Shown here in pieces: positions 47,024 through 57,151 of a stretch of 64,000 nucleotides of DNA. The stretch's first letter is position 1; every line of letters begins with the position of its first letter. This DNA comes from Lachnospiraceae bacterium (GTDB lineage Bacteria > Bacillota > Clostridia > Lachnospirales > Lachnospiraceae): NCBI GenBank assembly GCA_017408735.1, contig JAFQUB010000010.1:1-64000 (forward strand), given 5' to 3'. Below the pieces are notes generated by a model. That model made no database searches and was not told the DNA's origin. It saw only the letters and a list, made by a program, of their open reading frames with translations. A program made the position numbers and the translations under genes.

Positions 47024-48273
47024 TAGCATTAGTGAAAATGAGTGTTAAATTGCTATTGAGAAACAAAGGCTTTTTATTTTTTTTAATTGTAACACCGATA
47101 TTATCAGCATTTATTCTGAGCGTAAAAACGGAACATACAGTGTATATGGACAGTTCAGGTAAAGAAGTTATTCTGGAATTAAAGGATTATACGGAAAAAT
47201 CTGTTTATGTGGGAGATACATCGGCTTGTATTATAAAAGTATATGACGCATCAAACAATGAATTGTCAGATTATGTATTGAACCAAATGGCAGTAACCGG
47301 TATGTTCTCGGTTTGTCGTGCTGATGTCAGCGACTTAACAGAGGAAGAAGTAGAGGAGATTGCAAAAAAGGCTGCGTTTGATGACAGGGCTGGCATGTTA
47401 CTTTATCTGAAAAAAGACTTTGATGACGCTGTATTAGCTGGGAATTGGGAACGAGGGATAAAACTTTATGCTGTATCCGAGGATGAACGCCAGGAGTTTT
47501 TTGTAACGGAGCTTACAGACTTATTAGCCAGAATAAAACAGGTTCAAAGTTTTGCAGGCGATGACATAACTGTACTGTTAGATGCGCTTACAGAAATTCA
47601 GGATAAATTGCCTGAAAAAAGGGTAGTGAATCTTGCAGGTAAGGAAGAGGTTGAGTTAACGGAGCAACAAACAAATCAACGAACTCAAATAGGTTATGCT
47701 TTTGCATTTATTACCTTAGGATTTTTGTTTTGTGGTGTTTGCGTAGCCCATTCTGTGATTGAGGAACAGAATAACAAAGTGTTTACCAGAATCATGTTGA
47801 CAAAATCAAGTGGTAGAGATTATTTTATATCCAAATTTGTGGTTGCATTTGTAATCAGTATGATGCAGACTTTGGTGCTTGCAGTTTGTTTATTCTTTAT
47901 TCCGGGTCTGGATGTTGGAATGAACATTATGAGTTTTCTTGTGATAATCTTTCTGTTGGGATTGATATTTAGTACTTTAAGTCTTTTGCTTGGAGTGGTT
48001 CTTGGAGATATTATGAGTTCTAATTATGCGGTATTTGCTATCTGGAGTATTTCTGCATTATTGGCTGGTTTGTATTTCCCTTTAGATGATACAACGAAAG
48101 CATTGAAAACACTTTCTTATCTTATGCCACAGAGATGGTTTATGGATGCGTCAGAATTATTATTAGTAGGGGACAAAAGTGCCTATTCTGTGGTATTATG
48201 TGTTACAGTAGCCTACTTAATTGTAATCATCAGCGTAGGTGGTGTGGGACTTAAGATCAAGAGATACGAATAG
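47020..48273 (+). CDS. ABC-2 type permease, second subunit
   Basis: A 417-residue membrane protein with the same layout as the preceding one: N-terminal helix (LFFLIVTPILSAFIL), an extracytoplasmic domain of about 200 residues, then six helices. It probably forms a heterodimer with its neighbour and the shared ATPase. The export substrate cannot be told. Confidence 0.88.
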   Translation: MIALVKMSVKLLLRNKGFLFFLIVTPILSAFILSVKTEHTVYMDSSGKEVILELKDYTEKSVYVGDTSACIIKVYDASNNELSDYVLNQMAVTGMFSVCRADVSDLTEEEVEEIAKKAAFDDRAGMLLYLKKDFDDAVLAGNWERGIKLYAVSEDERQEFFVTELTDLLARIKQVQSFAGDDITVLLDALTEIQDKLPEKRVVNLAGKEEVELTEQQTNQRTQIGYAFAFITLGFLFCGVCVAHSVIEEQNNKVFTRIMLTKSSGRDYFISKFVVAFVISMMQTLVLAVCLFFIPGLDVGMNIMSFLVIIFLLGLIFSTLSLLLGVVLGDIMSSNYAVFAIWSISALLAGLYFPLDDTTKALKTLSYLMPQRWFMDASELLLVGDKSAYSVVLCVTVAYLIVIISVGGVGLKIKRYE

Positions 48274-48286
48274 AGAGGATGGGCGC

Positions 48287-49414
48287 ATGGAAGAACGATT
48301 CAGGGAGCACTATTTTGTCCTGCTTCGAATTGCATTATTGCTAATATTGGAAATCTATATTGTTTTATCCCAGTCTGTGTTGACAGGAGCATCCGTAAAG
48401 GTGCTCCTGATTCTTGCGTTATTTATAGGAGTGGCTGCAGGGAAGGAATTGGTGGCTCGTCACTATCAGATTTTGTTTTTGGGGATAGCGGGGATAGTTT
48501 GGTTTGCTATATTATTTACAGTAGGAACAACATTTGTTTTGTTAGGGATATACCTGTGCTATGAGGCGTTGGCATATTTCAAACCACGCATAGTTTGGTA
48601 TTTGCTTCCTTTAGGGTTTTCCTTTGTTCCTAGTGCAATAGGCAGTTCAGTGCAGTTAATGATAGCGGTTTTAATAGGACTTATTTACTGCCAACATGAT
48701 TTTGTAGTGGAGTCCTATCGGAGGCAGACAAAAGAAGATACAATTATGGAACAGGAACTAAAGCATAGCATGAACCGAAGGGAGCATGAAATGCAGGAGG
48801 AAGTTCGAAAGAGTTTGTTGATGGCAGAAAATCAAATGTTGGAAGAAAGAGCAGAGCTTTCGCAAACCCTGCACGATAAGTTGGGTCATAATATTAACGG
48901 TTCTGTATATCAGTTAGAAGCAGTGAAGGTGCTGATGGAAAAGGAACCGGAAACATCAAAGAAAATGATACAGGCAGTTATCAATCAGTTGCGTGGTGGT
49001 ATGGATGAGATTCGTGTAATTCTTAGAAAAGAGCGTCCGAAAAAATACAAACTTGCTGTATTACAGTTGGAAAAACTCTGCGAAGATTGCAGGTCAAAAG
49101 GTGTAGAGGCAGAATTTATTACAGAGGGCAGGCTGACAGACATTCCCGAGAAATATTTGGAAGTTATTTTAGACAATGCATTTGAGGCAGTATCCAATTC
49201 CATGAAATATGCCAAGTGCAGCAGAATAAAAATCAGTGTGCACGTATTGAATCAAATGATACGTTGTAGTATATCGGACAACGGTATTGGTTGCAAGGAA
49301 GTAATTGACGGAATGGGAATTGCAGGAATGCGAAAAAGAATGAGAGATATTAATGGCATTCTGGATTTTGAAACAGAGGCTGGATTTACGATAAATATGT
49401 TGTTGCCGTTATAG
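48287..49414 (+). CDS. Membrane sensor histidine kinase (HisKA_3, NarL/LiaS class)
   Basis: A 375-residue kinase; the ATG of MEERFREHYF is used because gagg precedes it and the longer frame overlaps the permease. Six hydrophobic segments fill residues 10-135, followed by a coiled coil, then the HisKA_3 box ELSQTLHDKLGHNINGSV with phosphorylated His196. The ATPase domain has VILDNAFEAVSNSMKYA, SDNGIGC and GMGIAGMRKRM. It pairs with the response regulator 14 bases downstream and likely controls the adjacent ABC exporter. Confidence 0.9.
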   Translation: MEERFREHYFVLLRIALLLILEIYIVLSQSVLTGASVKVLLILALFIGVAAGKELVARHYQILFLGIAGIVWFAILFTVGTTFVLLGIYLCYEALAYFKPRIVWYLLPLGFSFVPSAIGSSVQLMIAVLIGLIYCQHDFVVESYRRQTKEDTIMEQELKHSMNRREHEMQEEVRKSLLMAENQMLEERAELSQTLHDKLGHNINGSVYQLEAVKVLMEKEPETSKKMIQAVINQLRGGMDEIRVILRKERPKKYKLAVLQLEKLCEDCRSKGVEAEFITEGRLTDIPEKYLEVILDNAFEAVSNSMKYAKCSRIKISVHVLNQMIRCSISDNGIGCKEVIDGMGIAGMRKRMRDINGILDFETEAGFTINMLLPL

Positions 49415-49428
49415 GAAGGTGTGAGAAC

Positions 49429-50064
49429 ATGGACAAGATAAAAATAGTTATTGCGGATGATAGTGATTTTGTAAGAGATGGAATGCGGATTATATTGGAT
49501 GTGGATAAAGATTTTGAAGTGCTTGGCTGTGCCAGAAATGGCCGTGAGGCTATCGAAATTGCCAAGGAAAATGCTCCGGATATTTTCTTAATGGATATAC
49601 AGATGCCGGAGATGGATGGCATTGAGGCCACCAAGTATATTGTAGAAAATAATCTGGGAAAAGTTTTGATTCTTACTACTTTTGATGATGATGAGCTTGT
49701 ACAGAGTGCGTTGAAGAATGGTGCAAAAGGATATCTGATTAAGAATCATACACCGGAACATTTAAAGCAGATGATTAAATCTGTATACAATGGAACCGGT
49801 GTTATGGAGGAGGCAATTTTGGAAAATCTGGCGAAAAATACAGATGTTAAAGTAAGTGGTTTTTGCGAAGATGGTTATACTGCACGGGAAATGGATATTA
49901 TCAAGGCTGTGGCTGAGGGGTTATCCAATAAGGAAATTGGGAATCGCCTTTTCATCACAGAAGGTACAGTGAAGAATTATATTACTACTATTCTGGCAAA
50001 GGAGAACTTATCCCATCGCACTGCACTGGCGGTGTATTATCTGACAGGGAAGAAGCAGGGATGA
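49429..50064 (+). CDS. LuxR/NarL-family response regulator
   Basis: A 211-residue regulator. The receiver domain has the acidic pair Asp10-Asp11, phosphoacceptor Asp56 (FLMDIQMPEMDG), Thr at LILTTFDD and Lys in GYLIKN. The LuxR-type helix-turn-helix lies at residues 148-204 (YTAREMDIIKAVAEGLSNKEIGNRLFITEGTVKNYI). It is the partner of the preceding kinase. Confidence 0.93.
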   Translation: MDKIKIVIADDSDFVRDGMRIILDVDKDFEVLGCARNGREAIEIAKENAPDIFLMDIQMPEMDGIEATKYIVENNLGKVLILTTFDDDELVQSALKNGAKGYLIKNHTPEHLKQMIKSVYNGTGVMEEAILENLAKNTDVKVSGFCEDGYTAREMDIIKAVAEGLSNKEIGNRLFITEGTVKNYITTILAKENLSHRTALAVYYLTGKKQG

Positions 50065-50204
50065 GTGGAAGGAAAATCTGGCAGATGAGTCAACAGGCAC
50101 TTTGAATTCCGAAGACAGAAAGACCTTTTACATAATATTGAAAACTGCACAGAAAATATGGTAAAATATAAAAAATGCGGTAAAGTTTCGAGGGGATATA
50201 TTGT

Positions 50205-52838
50205 ATGGGGAATGAACAGATAGAATTTATGGAGGAGATTTCAAAAGCTCCTATTATAGTTCAAATATTTATGGTTACTATATGTGCCATTTTTGTAGTG
50301 ATGCTTTTATCAAAAAAAATCAATGATGTGATTCAATGGTTGTTGCTGGCTTCCGGGCTGGCATTGATACAGAATGCAGGATATTTATTATTACTGCAGT
50401 CAAAAAACTTGAATGAAGCAAGTATTGCATTAAAAGCGGAATATATTGGTGCGGCATATGTATCTACGGTTTCATTGCTTTTTGTGCTGGGCTATTGCAA
50501 TAAAAAATTGCCTAGAGTGGTTATATGGGGCCTGATGGGAATCGATACTTGTATGCTGTTAGGTGTGTGGCTGTGGGAATACACCACATTATATTATACC
50601 AGTGTGGAGTACCGGGTAATTGGGGGAACCGTGAAACTAGTACTGGGCAGGGGTATCCTATATTATATAGGAGTGTGTAAAATCGTGTTGGAACTACTGT
50701 TTGGCATGTTTGTTTCTGTCAGGGAAATGTTAAATGCAAGAACCAAAATAATGAAAACAAAGTATGTTCTGCTAATTTCTGCGCTATTCTTACCCAATTT
50801 GGCCTATGTAGGCATGTTTTTCGGTATATTGAAAGCCTACGATACAGTTCCTGCATCTACAGCAGTTACATGTGGAATCCTGTTTTTGGGAGTAGTGTAT
50901 TTACATGTTTTTGAGGATATATATGTTGCCTATGCAGATATTGTACGACAAATGAAAGAGCCTGTTGTGATTATGAATAAAGAATATCATTTTATCGGTG
51001 CCAACAAAAGCGCTAAGGCATTGGTTCCACAAATATGTGAATTGGAACATGGAGATTCCATTATCAAAGAGCATATAATTGATGATGATTTAGCAAGAAA
51101 GTTAGTACATCAGGAAGAATGTGAGCTGGAATTAAATGGAAGAGTGTTTGATGTATCTGTTAATGATGTGGTTGTAGACGGAAAACTTAGAGGATATTAT
51201 CTGCTTTTGGTGGATTTGACAAAAGAGCGACAGCAGACGCTGAAAATGCAGCAATTGAAAGAGGAAGCGGATAAAGCAAATCAGGCGAAAACAGCGTTTT
51301 TATCTAATATGTCCCATGAACTTCGGACGCCTATCAATGCGATAACGGGTATGAATGAAATGGTTATGCGAAACTCAGAATCACCGGAGATACTGGAATA
51401 TTCTCAAAACATTCAGTTTGCCAGCAAAACGTTGCTATCCATTGTGAATGATATTCTGGATCTGTCAAAAATAGAATGCGGAAAGATGGAGTTGACAGCG
51501 GGAGAATACAAGCTGAAGCAGCTGTTGTACGATTGTTATATGATGGTGTCATCAAGAGCCGGAGCTAAAGGGTTAGAGATGATTGTAAAAAACAATGGGA
51601 AGCTGCCAAGTGTATTGTATGGGGATGAACTTCGAATTCGACAGATTATTATAAATTTGCTTACAAATGCCGTTAAATATACTGAAAAAGGAAGCGTTAT
51701 TTTGCAGTTCGATGGGCATGTGATAGAAGATGAGATGCTGCAGCTGGAGATATCTGTAAAAGATACCGGAATTGGTGTGAAAGAAGAAAATATAGATAAA
51801 CTATTTGACATATTTCAAAGGATGGATTTGAAGAAAAATAAAGCTATTGAAGGCACCGGTTTGGGACTTGCAATAACAAAACAATTTGTTGATTTAATGG
51901 GGGGAACAATAAGTGTACAAAGTACATATGGAGCAGGTTCCTGCTTTACAGTTAAATTACCACAAAAAATTATAGACTCCCATCCAATGGGAGATTTTTA
52001 CAGTGGAGATATCGGTGGACAGAATAAGAAAAAAAATTATCAAAAACAGTTTGAAGCACCGGATGCATCTGCTTTGGTGGTGGATGACGTAGAGGTGAAT
52101 CTGATGGTAATTAAAGGTCTGTTGAAAGAAACAAAGCTTCAGATTGATACAGCAAGAAGTGGACAGGAATGCCTGCAGAAAGTGAAGGAAAAAAGATACG
52201 ATATTATCCTTATGGATCACATGATGCCGGAGATGGATGGCGTGGAAACACTGCAATGTTTAAGAGAGCTAGAGGACTGCCTGAATATTCATACGCCGGT
52301 AATTGCACTGACGGCCAATGCCATTATGGGAGTGAGAGAAATGTATTTACAGGCAGGATTTGCAGATTATCTTTCAAAGCCAGTGGAGGGAATTGCTTTA
52401 GAAAGTATGATTATAAAATATCTTCCAAAAGAAAAACGACATCTTACAGGGGAAGATAACGCAGAAAATAAGGGGGAATTGACGATGATTGAAAAGTTAA
52501 AACAATTGATACCGGAGATAGATATTTTGGCAGGAATGGGATACTGTGGTAATGACGAAGACATTTACAGGATTGCCATGGAAAGTTATTGTGAACAAGA
52601 TTTTTCAGAAAATTTATCTGTATATTTTCAGGAGAAAGATCTTAAAAACTATCAGATCTTGATTCATGGAGTGAAAAGTAGTTCTCTTAGCATAGGCTTG
52701 TGCGATTTATCTGAGCAGGCGAAGCAGTTAGAAGCGGCGTGTAAAGATAATAATTGGGCATATGTGGAAGAAAATCATGCAAAAGTGTATGAAAAATATG
52801 TGGATGTAGTAGAAACGTTAAAAAGTATTTTATTTTGA
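50205..52838 (+). CDS. Hybrid sensor histidine kinase with 7TM input, receiver and Hpt domains
   Basis: An 877-residue one-protein phosphorelay. The N-terminus holds seven membrane helices (about residues 15-235) of the histidine-kinase 7TM type. A PAS-like segment follows (EPVVIMNKEYHFIGANKSAKAL), then a coiled linker, HisKA with His371 (SNMSHELRTPINAI), the ATPase domain (NLLTNAVKY, KDTGIGV, GTGLGLAI), a receiver with Asp671 (ILMDHMMPEMDG), and an Hpt domain with His821 (IHGVKSSS). All three phospho-sites are intact. The final output regulator is not encoded nearby, so it must act through a distant partner. Promoter not identified. Preceded by a 140-base gap with no gene. Confidence 0.92.
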   Translation: MGNEQIEFMEEISKAPIIVQIFMVTICAIFVVMLLSKKINDVIQWLLLASGLALIQNAGYLLLLQSKNLNEASIALKAEYIGAAYVSTVSLLFVLGYCNKKLPRVVIWGLMGIDTCMLLGVWLWEYTTLYYTSVEYRVIGGTVKLVLGRGILYYIGVCKIVLELLFGMFVSVREMLNARTKIMKTKYVLLISALFLPNLAYVGMFFGILKAYDTVPASTAVTCGILFLGVVYLHVFEDIYVAYADIVRQMKEPVVIMNKEYHFIGANKSAKALVPQICELEHGDSIIKEHIIDDDLARKLVHQEECELELNGRVFDVSVNDVVVDGKLRGYYLLLVDLTKERQQTLKMQQLKEEADKANQAKTAFLSNMSHELRTPINAITGMNEMVMRNSESPEILEYSQNIQFASKTLLSIVNDILDLSKIECGKMELTAGEYKLKQLLYDCYMMVSSRAGAKGLEMIVKNNGKLPSVLYGDELRIRQIIINLLTNAVKYTEKGSVILQFDGHVIEDEMLQLEISVKDTGIGVKEENIDKLFDIFQRMDLKKNKAIEGTGLGLAITKQFVDLMGGTISVQSTYGAGSCFTVKLPQKIIDSHPMGDFYSGDIGGQNKKKNYQKQFEAPDASALVVDDVEVNLMVIKGLLKETKLQIDTARSGQECLQKVKEKRYDIILMDHMMPEMDGVETLQCLRELEDCLNIHTPVIALTANAIMGVREMYLQAGFADYLSKPVEGIALESMIIKYLPKEKRHLTGEDNAENKGELTMIEKLKQLIPEIDILAGMGYCGNDEDIYRIAMESYCEQDFSENLSVYFQEKDLKNYQILIHGVKSSSLSIGLCDLSEQAKQLEAACKDNNWAYVEENHAKVYEKYVDVVETLKSILF

Positions 52839-52862
52839 CTGGAAATGGAGAGGTAAAAATTA

Positions 52863-53417
52863 ATGTCGGCATCAGTATCAACAAGAATTAAAACATTGGA
52901 TATGGTCTATGTTGCAATGTGCGCTGTTATGATAGCGGTATGTTCATGGATATCTATTCCAATGCTGGTGCCCGTTACGTTGCAGACCTTCGGTGTCTTT
53001 TTAACAGTAGGAGTTTTGGGAGGAAAAAGAGGCAGTTTGGCTGTACTGACATATTTATTATTAGGGACGGTAGGAATTCCGGTTTTTTCAGGATTTACAG
53101 GTGGTATTGGGAGTCTTCTGGGAAGTACAGGGGGGTATATTATCGGATTTCTATTTGCTGCACTTGTCATGTGGGGTATGGAACAGTTTCTGGGAAAAAA
53201 AAGATGGGTGTTAATTCTTTCCATGGTACTGGGGCTTTTGGTATGTTATGTATTTGGGACAATTTGGTTTATAGTAGTTTATACAAATAACACCGGAGAA
53301 GTAGCGGTGTGGACGGCGCTTGGATGGTGCGTGTTTCCCTATATAATTCCGGATATTTTAAAAATTGTGGTGGCATTGACAGTTTGCAAAAAACTTGCCA
53401 AAGTAATTAGCATATAG
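52863..53417 (+). CDS. bioY: Biotin transporter BioY (ECF S component)
   Basis: A 184-residue membrane protein with six helices. BioY hallmarks include VTLQTFGVFLTVGVLGGKRGSLAVLTYLLLG and GFTGGIGSLLGSTGGYIIGFL. It binds biotin and works alone or with EcfAAT modules encoded elsewhere. It follows the hybrid kinase by 24 bases; no BirA operator was seen, so it may be read from the kinase transcript. Confidence 0.93.
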   Translation: MSASVSTRIKTLDMVYVAMCAVMIAVCSWISIPMLVPVTLQTFGVFLTVGVLGGKRGSLAVLTYLLLGTVGIPVFSGFTGGIGSLLGSTGGYIIGFLFAALVMWGMEQFLGKKRWVLILSMVLGLLVCYVFGTIWFIVVYTNNTGEVAVWTALGWCVFPYIIPDILKIVVALTVCKKLAKVISI

Positions 53418-53488
53418 GGAGTGCATAAATGGCTTTATTAAAATATAGGCTATAATGTATAATCCATAGAGGGCTTGGAGGAAATACA

Positions 53489-55819
53489 GTGAAAAATAAT
53501 AAGATGACAGTGGGGATTTTAATAGGCAATGTGTGTTCGTTACATTTTGACGACTTGCTGAAAGGCCTTGTACACCGGGCGGGAGAGTGTGATGTACAAA
53601 CGCTATTTTTTATGGGGGCTCATGCAAATTATTTTGACAGGTTATATAATTTGGAGGGCAAAATCAAAGAGGAAAAGTATCTTTTTCAATTCAATACAGT
53701 ATTTGATTATGCAAAGCTGGGAAAACTGGATGTATTGATTATTGCGTATTCTACTTTTTATCTGTATGTGGATGAAAGCAAAGAAGAATTTTTTGAACGT
53801 TTTAAGGATTTAAATATACCAATTATCATTGTTGGAGACGAATATGATAATTATATCAATGTGGTATTAGATAACGCAGATGGAATTCGAAAATGTATGG
53901 AACATCTAATTAAGGAGCATGGCTGTAAAAAAATTGGCTATTTGGGCGGACCGCGAGAGAACAACCGTGATGCCAGAGAACGTTTGGAAACGTATTATCA
54001 GGTTATGGAAGAATACCATCTGGAAATAAAGGAAGAAATGGTTGCCCACGGAGATTATTCCGCAAAATCATCCTCAGAATTTGGAGCTATATTAGACAAA
54101 AATCCGGATATTGAGGCAGTAGTGTGTGCCAATGACACAATGGCGTTAGCAGGGTATGAAGAATGTAGAAAGCGTGGTTTGATGCCGGGAAGCGATATTG
54201 CAATTACCGGGTTTGACGATATTTCAGAAGCACAATTATTTTTTCCTTCTCTGACTACGGTAGAACAAGATTCCTATGATTTGGGTTACATGGCAATGAA
54301 AAAAGCAGTGGAGCTGTGTGAAAGCGGCAATCTGGAATCTGTAAAAGTACCGGTATATTTTAAGCATAGGGAGTCCTGTGGTAGTGAGAAGAAAATCAGA
54401 GAAGTTTTTCATAAATTTTCGGAAAACTGTACATATGAGCAGATAGCAGAACATTGTAGTGAAGAAATTCTGGAAAATGTGTTCCTATATAGAATAGACA
54501 TTGTGGAAGACAAGAGAATGTGTGACCTTTTATATAAGGTATGTTATCATATTGTAGAAGTTTATTTAGGTGAAGAAGAACAGGAATATGATGTGGAATT
54601 CATATACACATCACTGCATAAGATAATAAGTTCCGGCAAAATTGCAGCAAGCGATTTTATCACGGAATTATGCAGACAGATAGCAAGTATTATTTTTACG
54701 GGAAAAGACAATACCAGGAAAGGAAAAATTTCCAGTTTATTGCTTCAGATTTTGAATTATGTAGAGAGTATTACGGTAATTGATTCCAACTATAGGGTGG
54801 ACGCATTGCAAAAACATATCTGGACAACACCTTTTATTATACGAGATATGCTTAGCAATGTTGATGATGAGGCCCAAATGTATGAATGTCTGATGGAGCG
54901 TCTGCAATTCATGGCAATGAAAAATGCTTATTTGTTTTTACTGCCGGAGCCAAAGATTAATCACAATATTGGTGAGTGGCAGTGTCCGGACGAACTGTGC
55001 CTTGTGGCTCAGATTGAAGACGGAAATGTTGTGAAAGTAGATGGCACACAAAAACTAAATATGGAAAATGGAATAGCGGATATTATTTCATGGACAAATT
55101 GTAAAAATATGGCAGCATATACCATATTTTCTGAAAATAAAATGTACGGTATATTAGTTTGCAAGATGACTGCAGATAATATTATAAGTATGTATAGCAC
55201 CAGTCTTCATATTGGAAGTGCAATTCAGTACATTGAACTAACAAAGAATCAGAGAAAAATTCAGGCAGAACTGGAGCAGGCAATGATATTGCTCAGAAAC
55301 AAAAACTTTATTTTGAATATGATGTCAGAAAAGGATGAACTTACTCAGTTGTATAACAGACGAGGATTTGTGGAAAATGCTGTGTCGATGATGGAGCGGG
55401 CAGAATCACATTATTTGTTATGCATATATGCGGATTTGAATTATCTAAAGGAAATCAATGACCAGTTTGGACACGCAGAAGGAGATTTTGCCATTAGACA
55501 GGCAGGAGAGTATTTACGAGCAAGTTTAAGAAACACAGACGTGATTGGTCGTATTGGTGGAGATGAATTTGCGGCTCTTGCGATTATAAAAGATGAGCAT
55601 ATGGGAAAAGAAATCTGTGACAGAATTGTTTCCAAAAGTAAAAATTTCAATAAAAATTCCGACAAACCATATTATGTTGAACTGTCTATTGGATATGAAG
55701 TGTATAAATGGAACGAAAATTTGGAGTTAGATCAGATGCTTTCCGGGGCAGATAAAATGCTATACAAAAGTAAAAAGAAAAAAAGAAAAGACGTTAGAAA
55801 AAATGTGTATAGTGATTAA
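53489..55819 (+). CDS. LacI-type sugar-sensor domain fused to diguanylate cyclase
   Basis: A 776-residue soluble protein starting at GTG after ggaggaaataca. Residues 1-300 form a periplasmic-binding-protein-like sensor of the LacI/GalR kind (GYLGGPRENNRDARERLETYYQ, AVVCANDTMALAGYEE, IAITGFDDISEAQLFFPSLTTVEQD) but without an HTH or signal peptide, so it senses a cytoplasmic ligand. A long helical middle part of about 320 residues and a coiled coil lead to a GGDEF domain with intact GGDEF at 690-694 and the RxxD inhibitory site at 681-684 (RNTD). It should make cyclic di-GMP in response to a small molecule, perhaps a sugar. Confidence 0.9.
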   Translation: MKNNKMTVGILIGNVCSLHFDDLLKGLVHRAGECDVQTLFFMGAHANYFDRLYNLEGKIKEEKYLFQFNTVFDYAKLGKLDVLIIAYSTFYLYVDESKEEFFERFKDLNIPIIIVGDEYDNYINVVLDNADGIRKCMEHLIKEHGCKKIGYLGGPRENNRDARERLETYYQVMEEYHLEIKEEMVAHGDYSAKSSSEFGAILDKNPDIEAVVCANDTMALAGYEECRKRGLMPGSDIAITGFDDISEAQLFFPSLTTVEQDSYDLGYMAMKKAVELCESGNLESVKVPVYFKHRESCGSEKKIREVFHKFSENCTYEQIAEHCSEEILENVFLYRIDIVEDKRMCDLLYKVCYHIVEVYLGEEEQEYDVEFIYTSLHKIISSGKIAASDFITELCRQIASIIFTGKDNTRKGKISSLLLQILNYVESITVIDSNYRVDALQKHIWTTPFIIRDMLSNVDDEAQMYECLMERLQFMAMKNAYLFLLPEPKINHNIGEWQCPDELCLVAQIEDGNVVKVDGTQKLNMENGIADIISWTNCKNMAAYTIFSENKMYGILVCKMTADNIISMYSTSLHIGSAIQYIELTKNQRKIQAELEQAMILLRNKNFILNMMSEKDELTQLYNRRGFVENAVSMMERAESHYLLCIYADLNYLKEINDQFGHAEGDFAIRQAGEYLRASLRNTDVIGRIGGDEFAALAIIKDEHMGKEICDRIVSKSKNFNKNSDKPYYVELSIGYEVYKWNENLELDQMLSGADKMLYKSKKKKRKDVRKNVYSD

Positions 55820-55845
55820 GGAGCTCATTGGGCTCCTTAATTATT
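55815..55845 (+). terminator. Terminator overlapping the end of the diguanylate cyclase gene
   Basis: Stem ATTAAGGAGC / GCTCCTTAAT, ten pairs, overlapping the stop codon, with a short TT-rich tail. Confidence 0.75.
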
Positions 55846-55917
55846 ACCTTAGCTTAATTCCAACTGTCAGAATGGGGTGCACCTGAAAAATGCCCTAAAA
55901 TCAAGGGTTGCAACTGT

Positions 55918-55988
55918 CGGTTGACAAATTTTTGGGCAAATGTCAGGCGCGCTTGGTGGTTGTCAACCGGATTTTTTGCTATGATAAT
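55918..55988 (+). promoter_or_regulatory. Promoter and spaced inverted repeat before the XRE membrane protein
   Basis: TTGTCA (55960-55965), 17 bases, GATAAT (55983-55988) form a promoter. CGGTTGACAA (55918-55927) and TTGTCAACCG (55960-55969) are perfect inverted copies 32 bases apart, one covering the -35. This looks like a two-site operator, possibly for autoregulation by the HTH protein. Confidence 0.5.
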
Positions 55989-56058
55989 CCCAACGATATC
56001 GAAGGAAAAGACGTCAGAAAAAATGAAATAGGAAAACTTAAGAAAGGTGGAAGTATAT

Positions 56059-57045
56059 ATGATACTAGCAGAAAAAATAGCATTACTTAGAAAGAAAAAC
56101 AATTATTCACAGGAAGATTTAGCAAATGAATTAGGAATTTCCAGACAATCCGTATCTAAATGGGAGAGTGGAAATTCTATTCCGGATTTGGACAAAATTA
56201 TAAAGATGAGCAGTTTGTTTGGAGTAAGTACAGATTACTTATTAAAAGATGAATTAGAAGTGGAAACACCATCAGAAACAAATGATATAGAAGAAGATGG
56301 AAGACCGGTATCCTTGGAGGAAGCAAATCGCTTTTTGGAAGACACACCGACCTTTGCTAAAAAAATATCCTTTGGCATATCCTTGTTTATATTGTCACCG
56401 GTAATTCTTATTATATTAGGTGGAATGGCAGAAACAGGTATTGGTTCTATTACAGAAGATATGGCAGGAGGGTTTGGAACAGCTATATTGTTACTTCTGA
56501 TAGCAGCAGGAACAGTAATCGTTGTAATGTCAGGAATTTCCTATGGAAAATATGATTATCTGGAAAAAGAAAAAATTGTGTTACAGTATGGTGTGTCAGG
56601 AATCGTAAATAAGAAAAAAGAAGAATTTGCAGAAACTTTCCAGAGAAATATAGCATTTGGCGTAGGAACAATTATTGTGGGAGTTATTCCAGTGATGGTT
56701 GCAGCAGGATTTGGAGCCACAGAATTTGTAGAAATAATTTGTACAGGAGTTTTATTGACAGCGGTTGCTCTGGGTGTGCATCAGATTGTCTGGGCAGGGG
56801 TAATTCAGGGAAGCTTCCAAAAGCTTTTACAGGAAGAAGATTATTCAGAAGAAAGCAAAGAATTGAAGAAAAAGACAGGTAGTTTTGCAGGAATTTACTG
56901 GTGCTTTGTGGTTGCATTGTATCTTGGATTTACATTGCCAACTAATTCATGGGAGAATTCGTGGGTTATCTGGCCGGTAGCAGGAGTGTTATTTGCAGCG
57001 GTAAATGGAATTTATACAAGCATTATTAAGAAAAGGCAGAAATAG
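56059..57045 (+). CDS. XRE-family HTH protein with C-terminal membrane domain
   Basis: A 328-residue protein; the ATG of MILAEKIALL has aaaggtgg upstream. The HTH (residues 1-62) reads LAEKIALLRKKNNYSQEDLANELGISRQSVSKWESGNSIPDLDKIIKMS. After an acidic linker come about six hydrophobic segments. Such membrane-tethered XRE proteins are common in Firmicutes and may sense envelope conditions. The role here is unknown. Confidence 0.85.
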   Translation: MILAEKIALLRKKNNYSQEDLANELGISRQSVSKWESGNSIPDLDKIIKMSSLFGVSTDYLLKDELEVETPSETNDIEEDGRPVSLEEANRFLEDTPTFAKKISFGISLFILSPVILIILGGMAETGIGSITEDMAGGFGTAILLLLIAAGTVIVVMSGISYGKYDYLEKEKIVLQYGVSGIVNKKKEEFAETFQRNIAFGVGTIIVGVIPVMVAAGFGATEFVEIICTGVLLTAVALGVHQIVWAGVIQGSFQKLLQEEDYSEESKELKKKTGSFAGIYWCFVVALYLGFTLPTNSWENSWVIWPVAGVLFAAVNGIYTSIIKKRQK

Positions 57046-57151
57046 CTATAAGATGCATCTTGTCAAGCAAAAATGCATCTTGCTATCAAAACTATTGTAA
57101 TAATTTGTGATTTCTTTTATAGTCATCCTATCAACGAAAGGAATGGTGATT

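Noticed and set aside
50065-50204. Possible gene in the gap before the hybrid kinase
   Set aside because: No frame with a start and ribosome site was found; nothing beyond leader sequence is seen.
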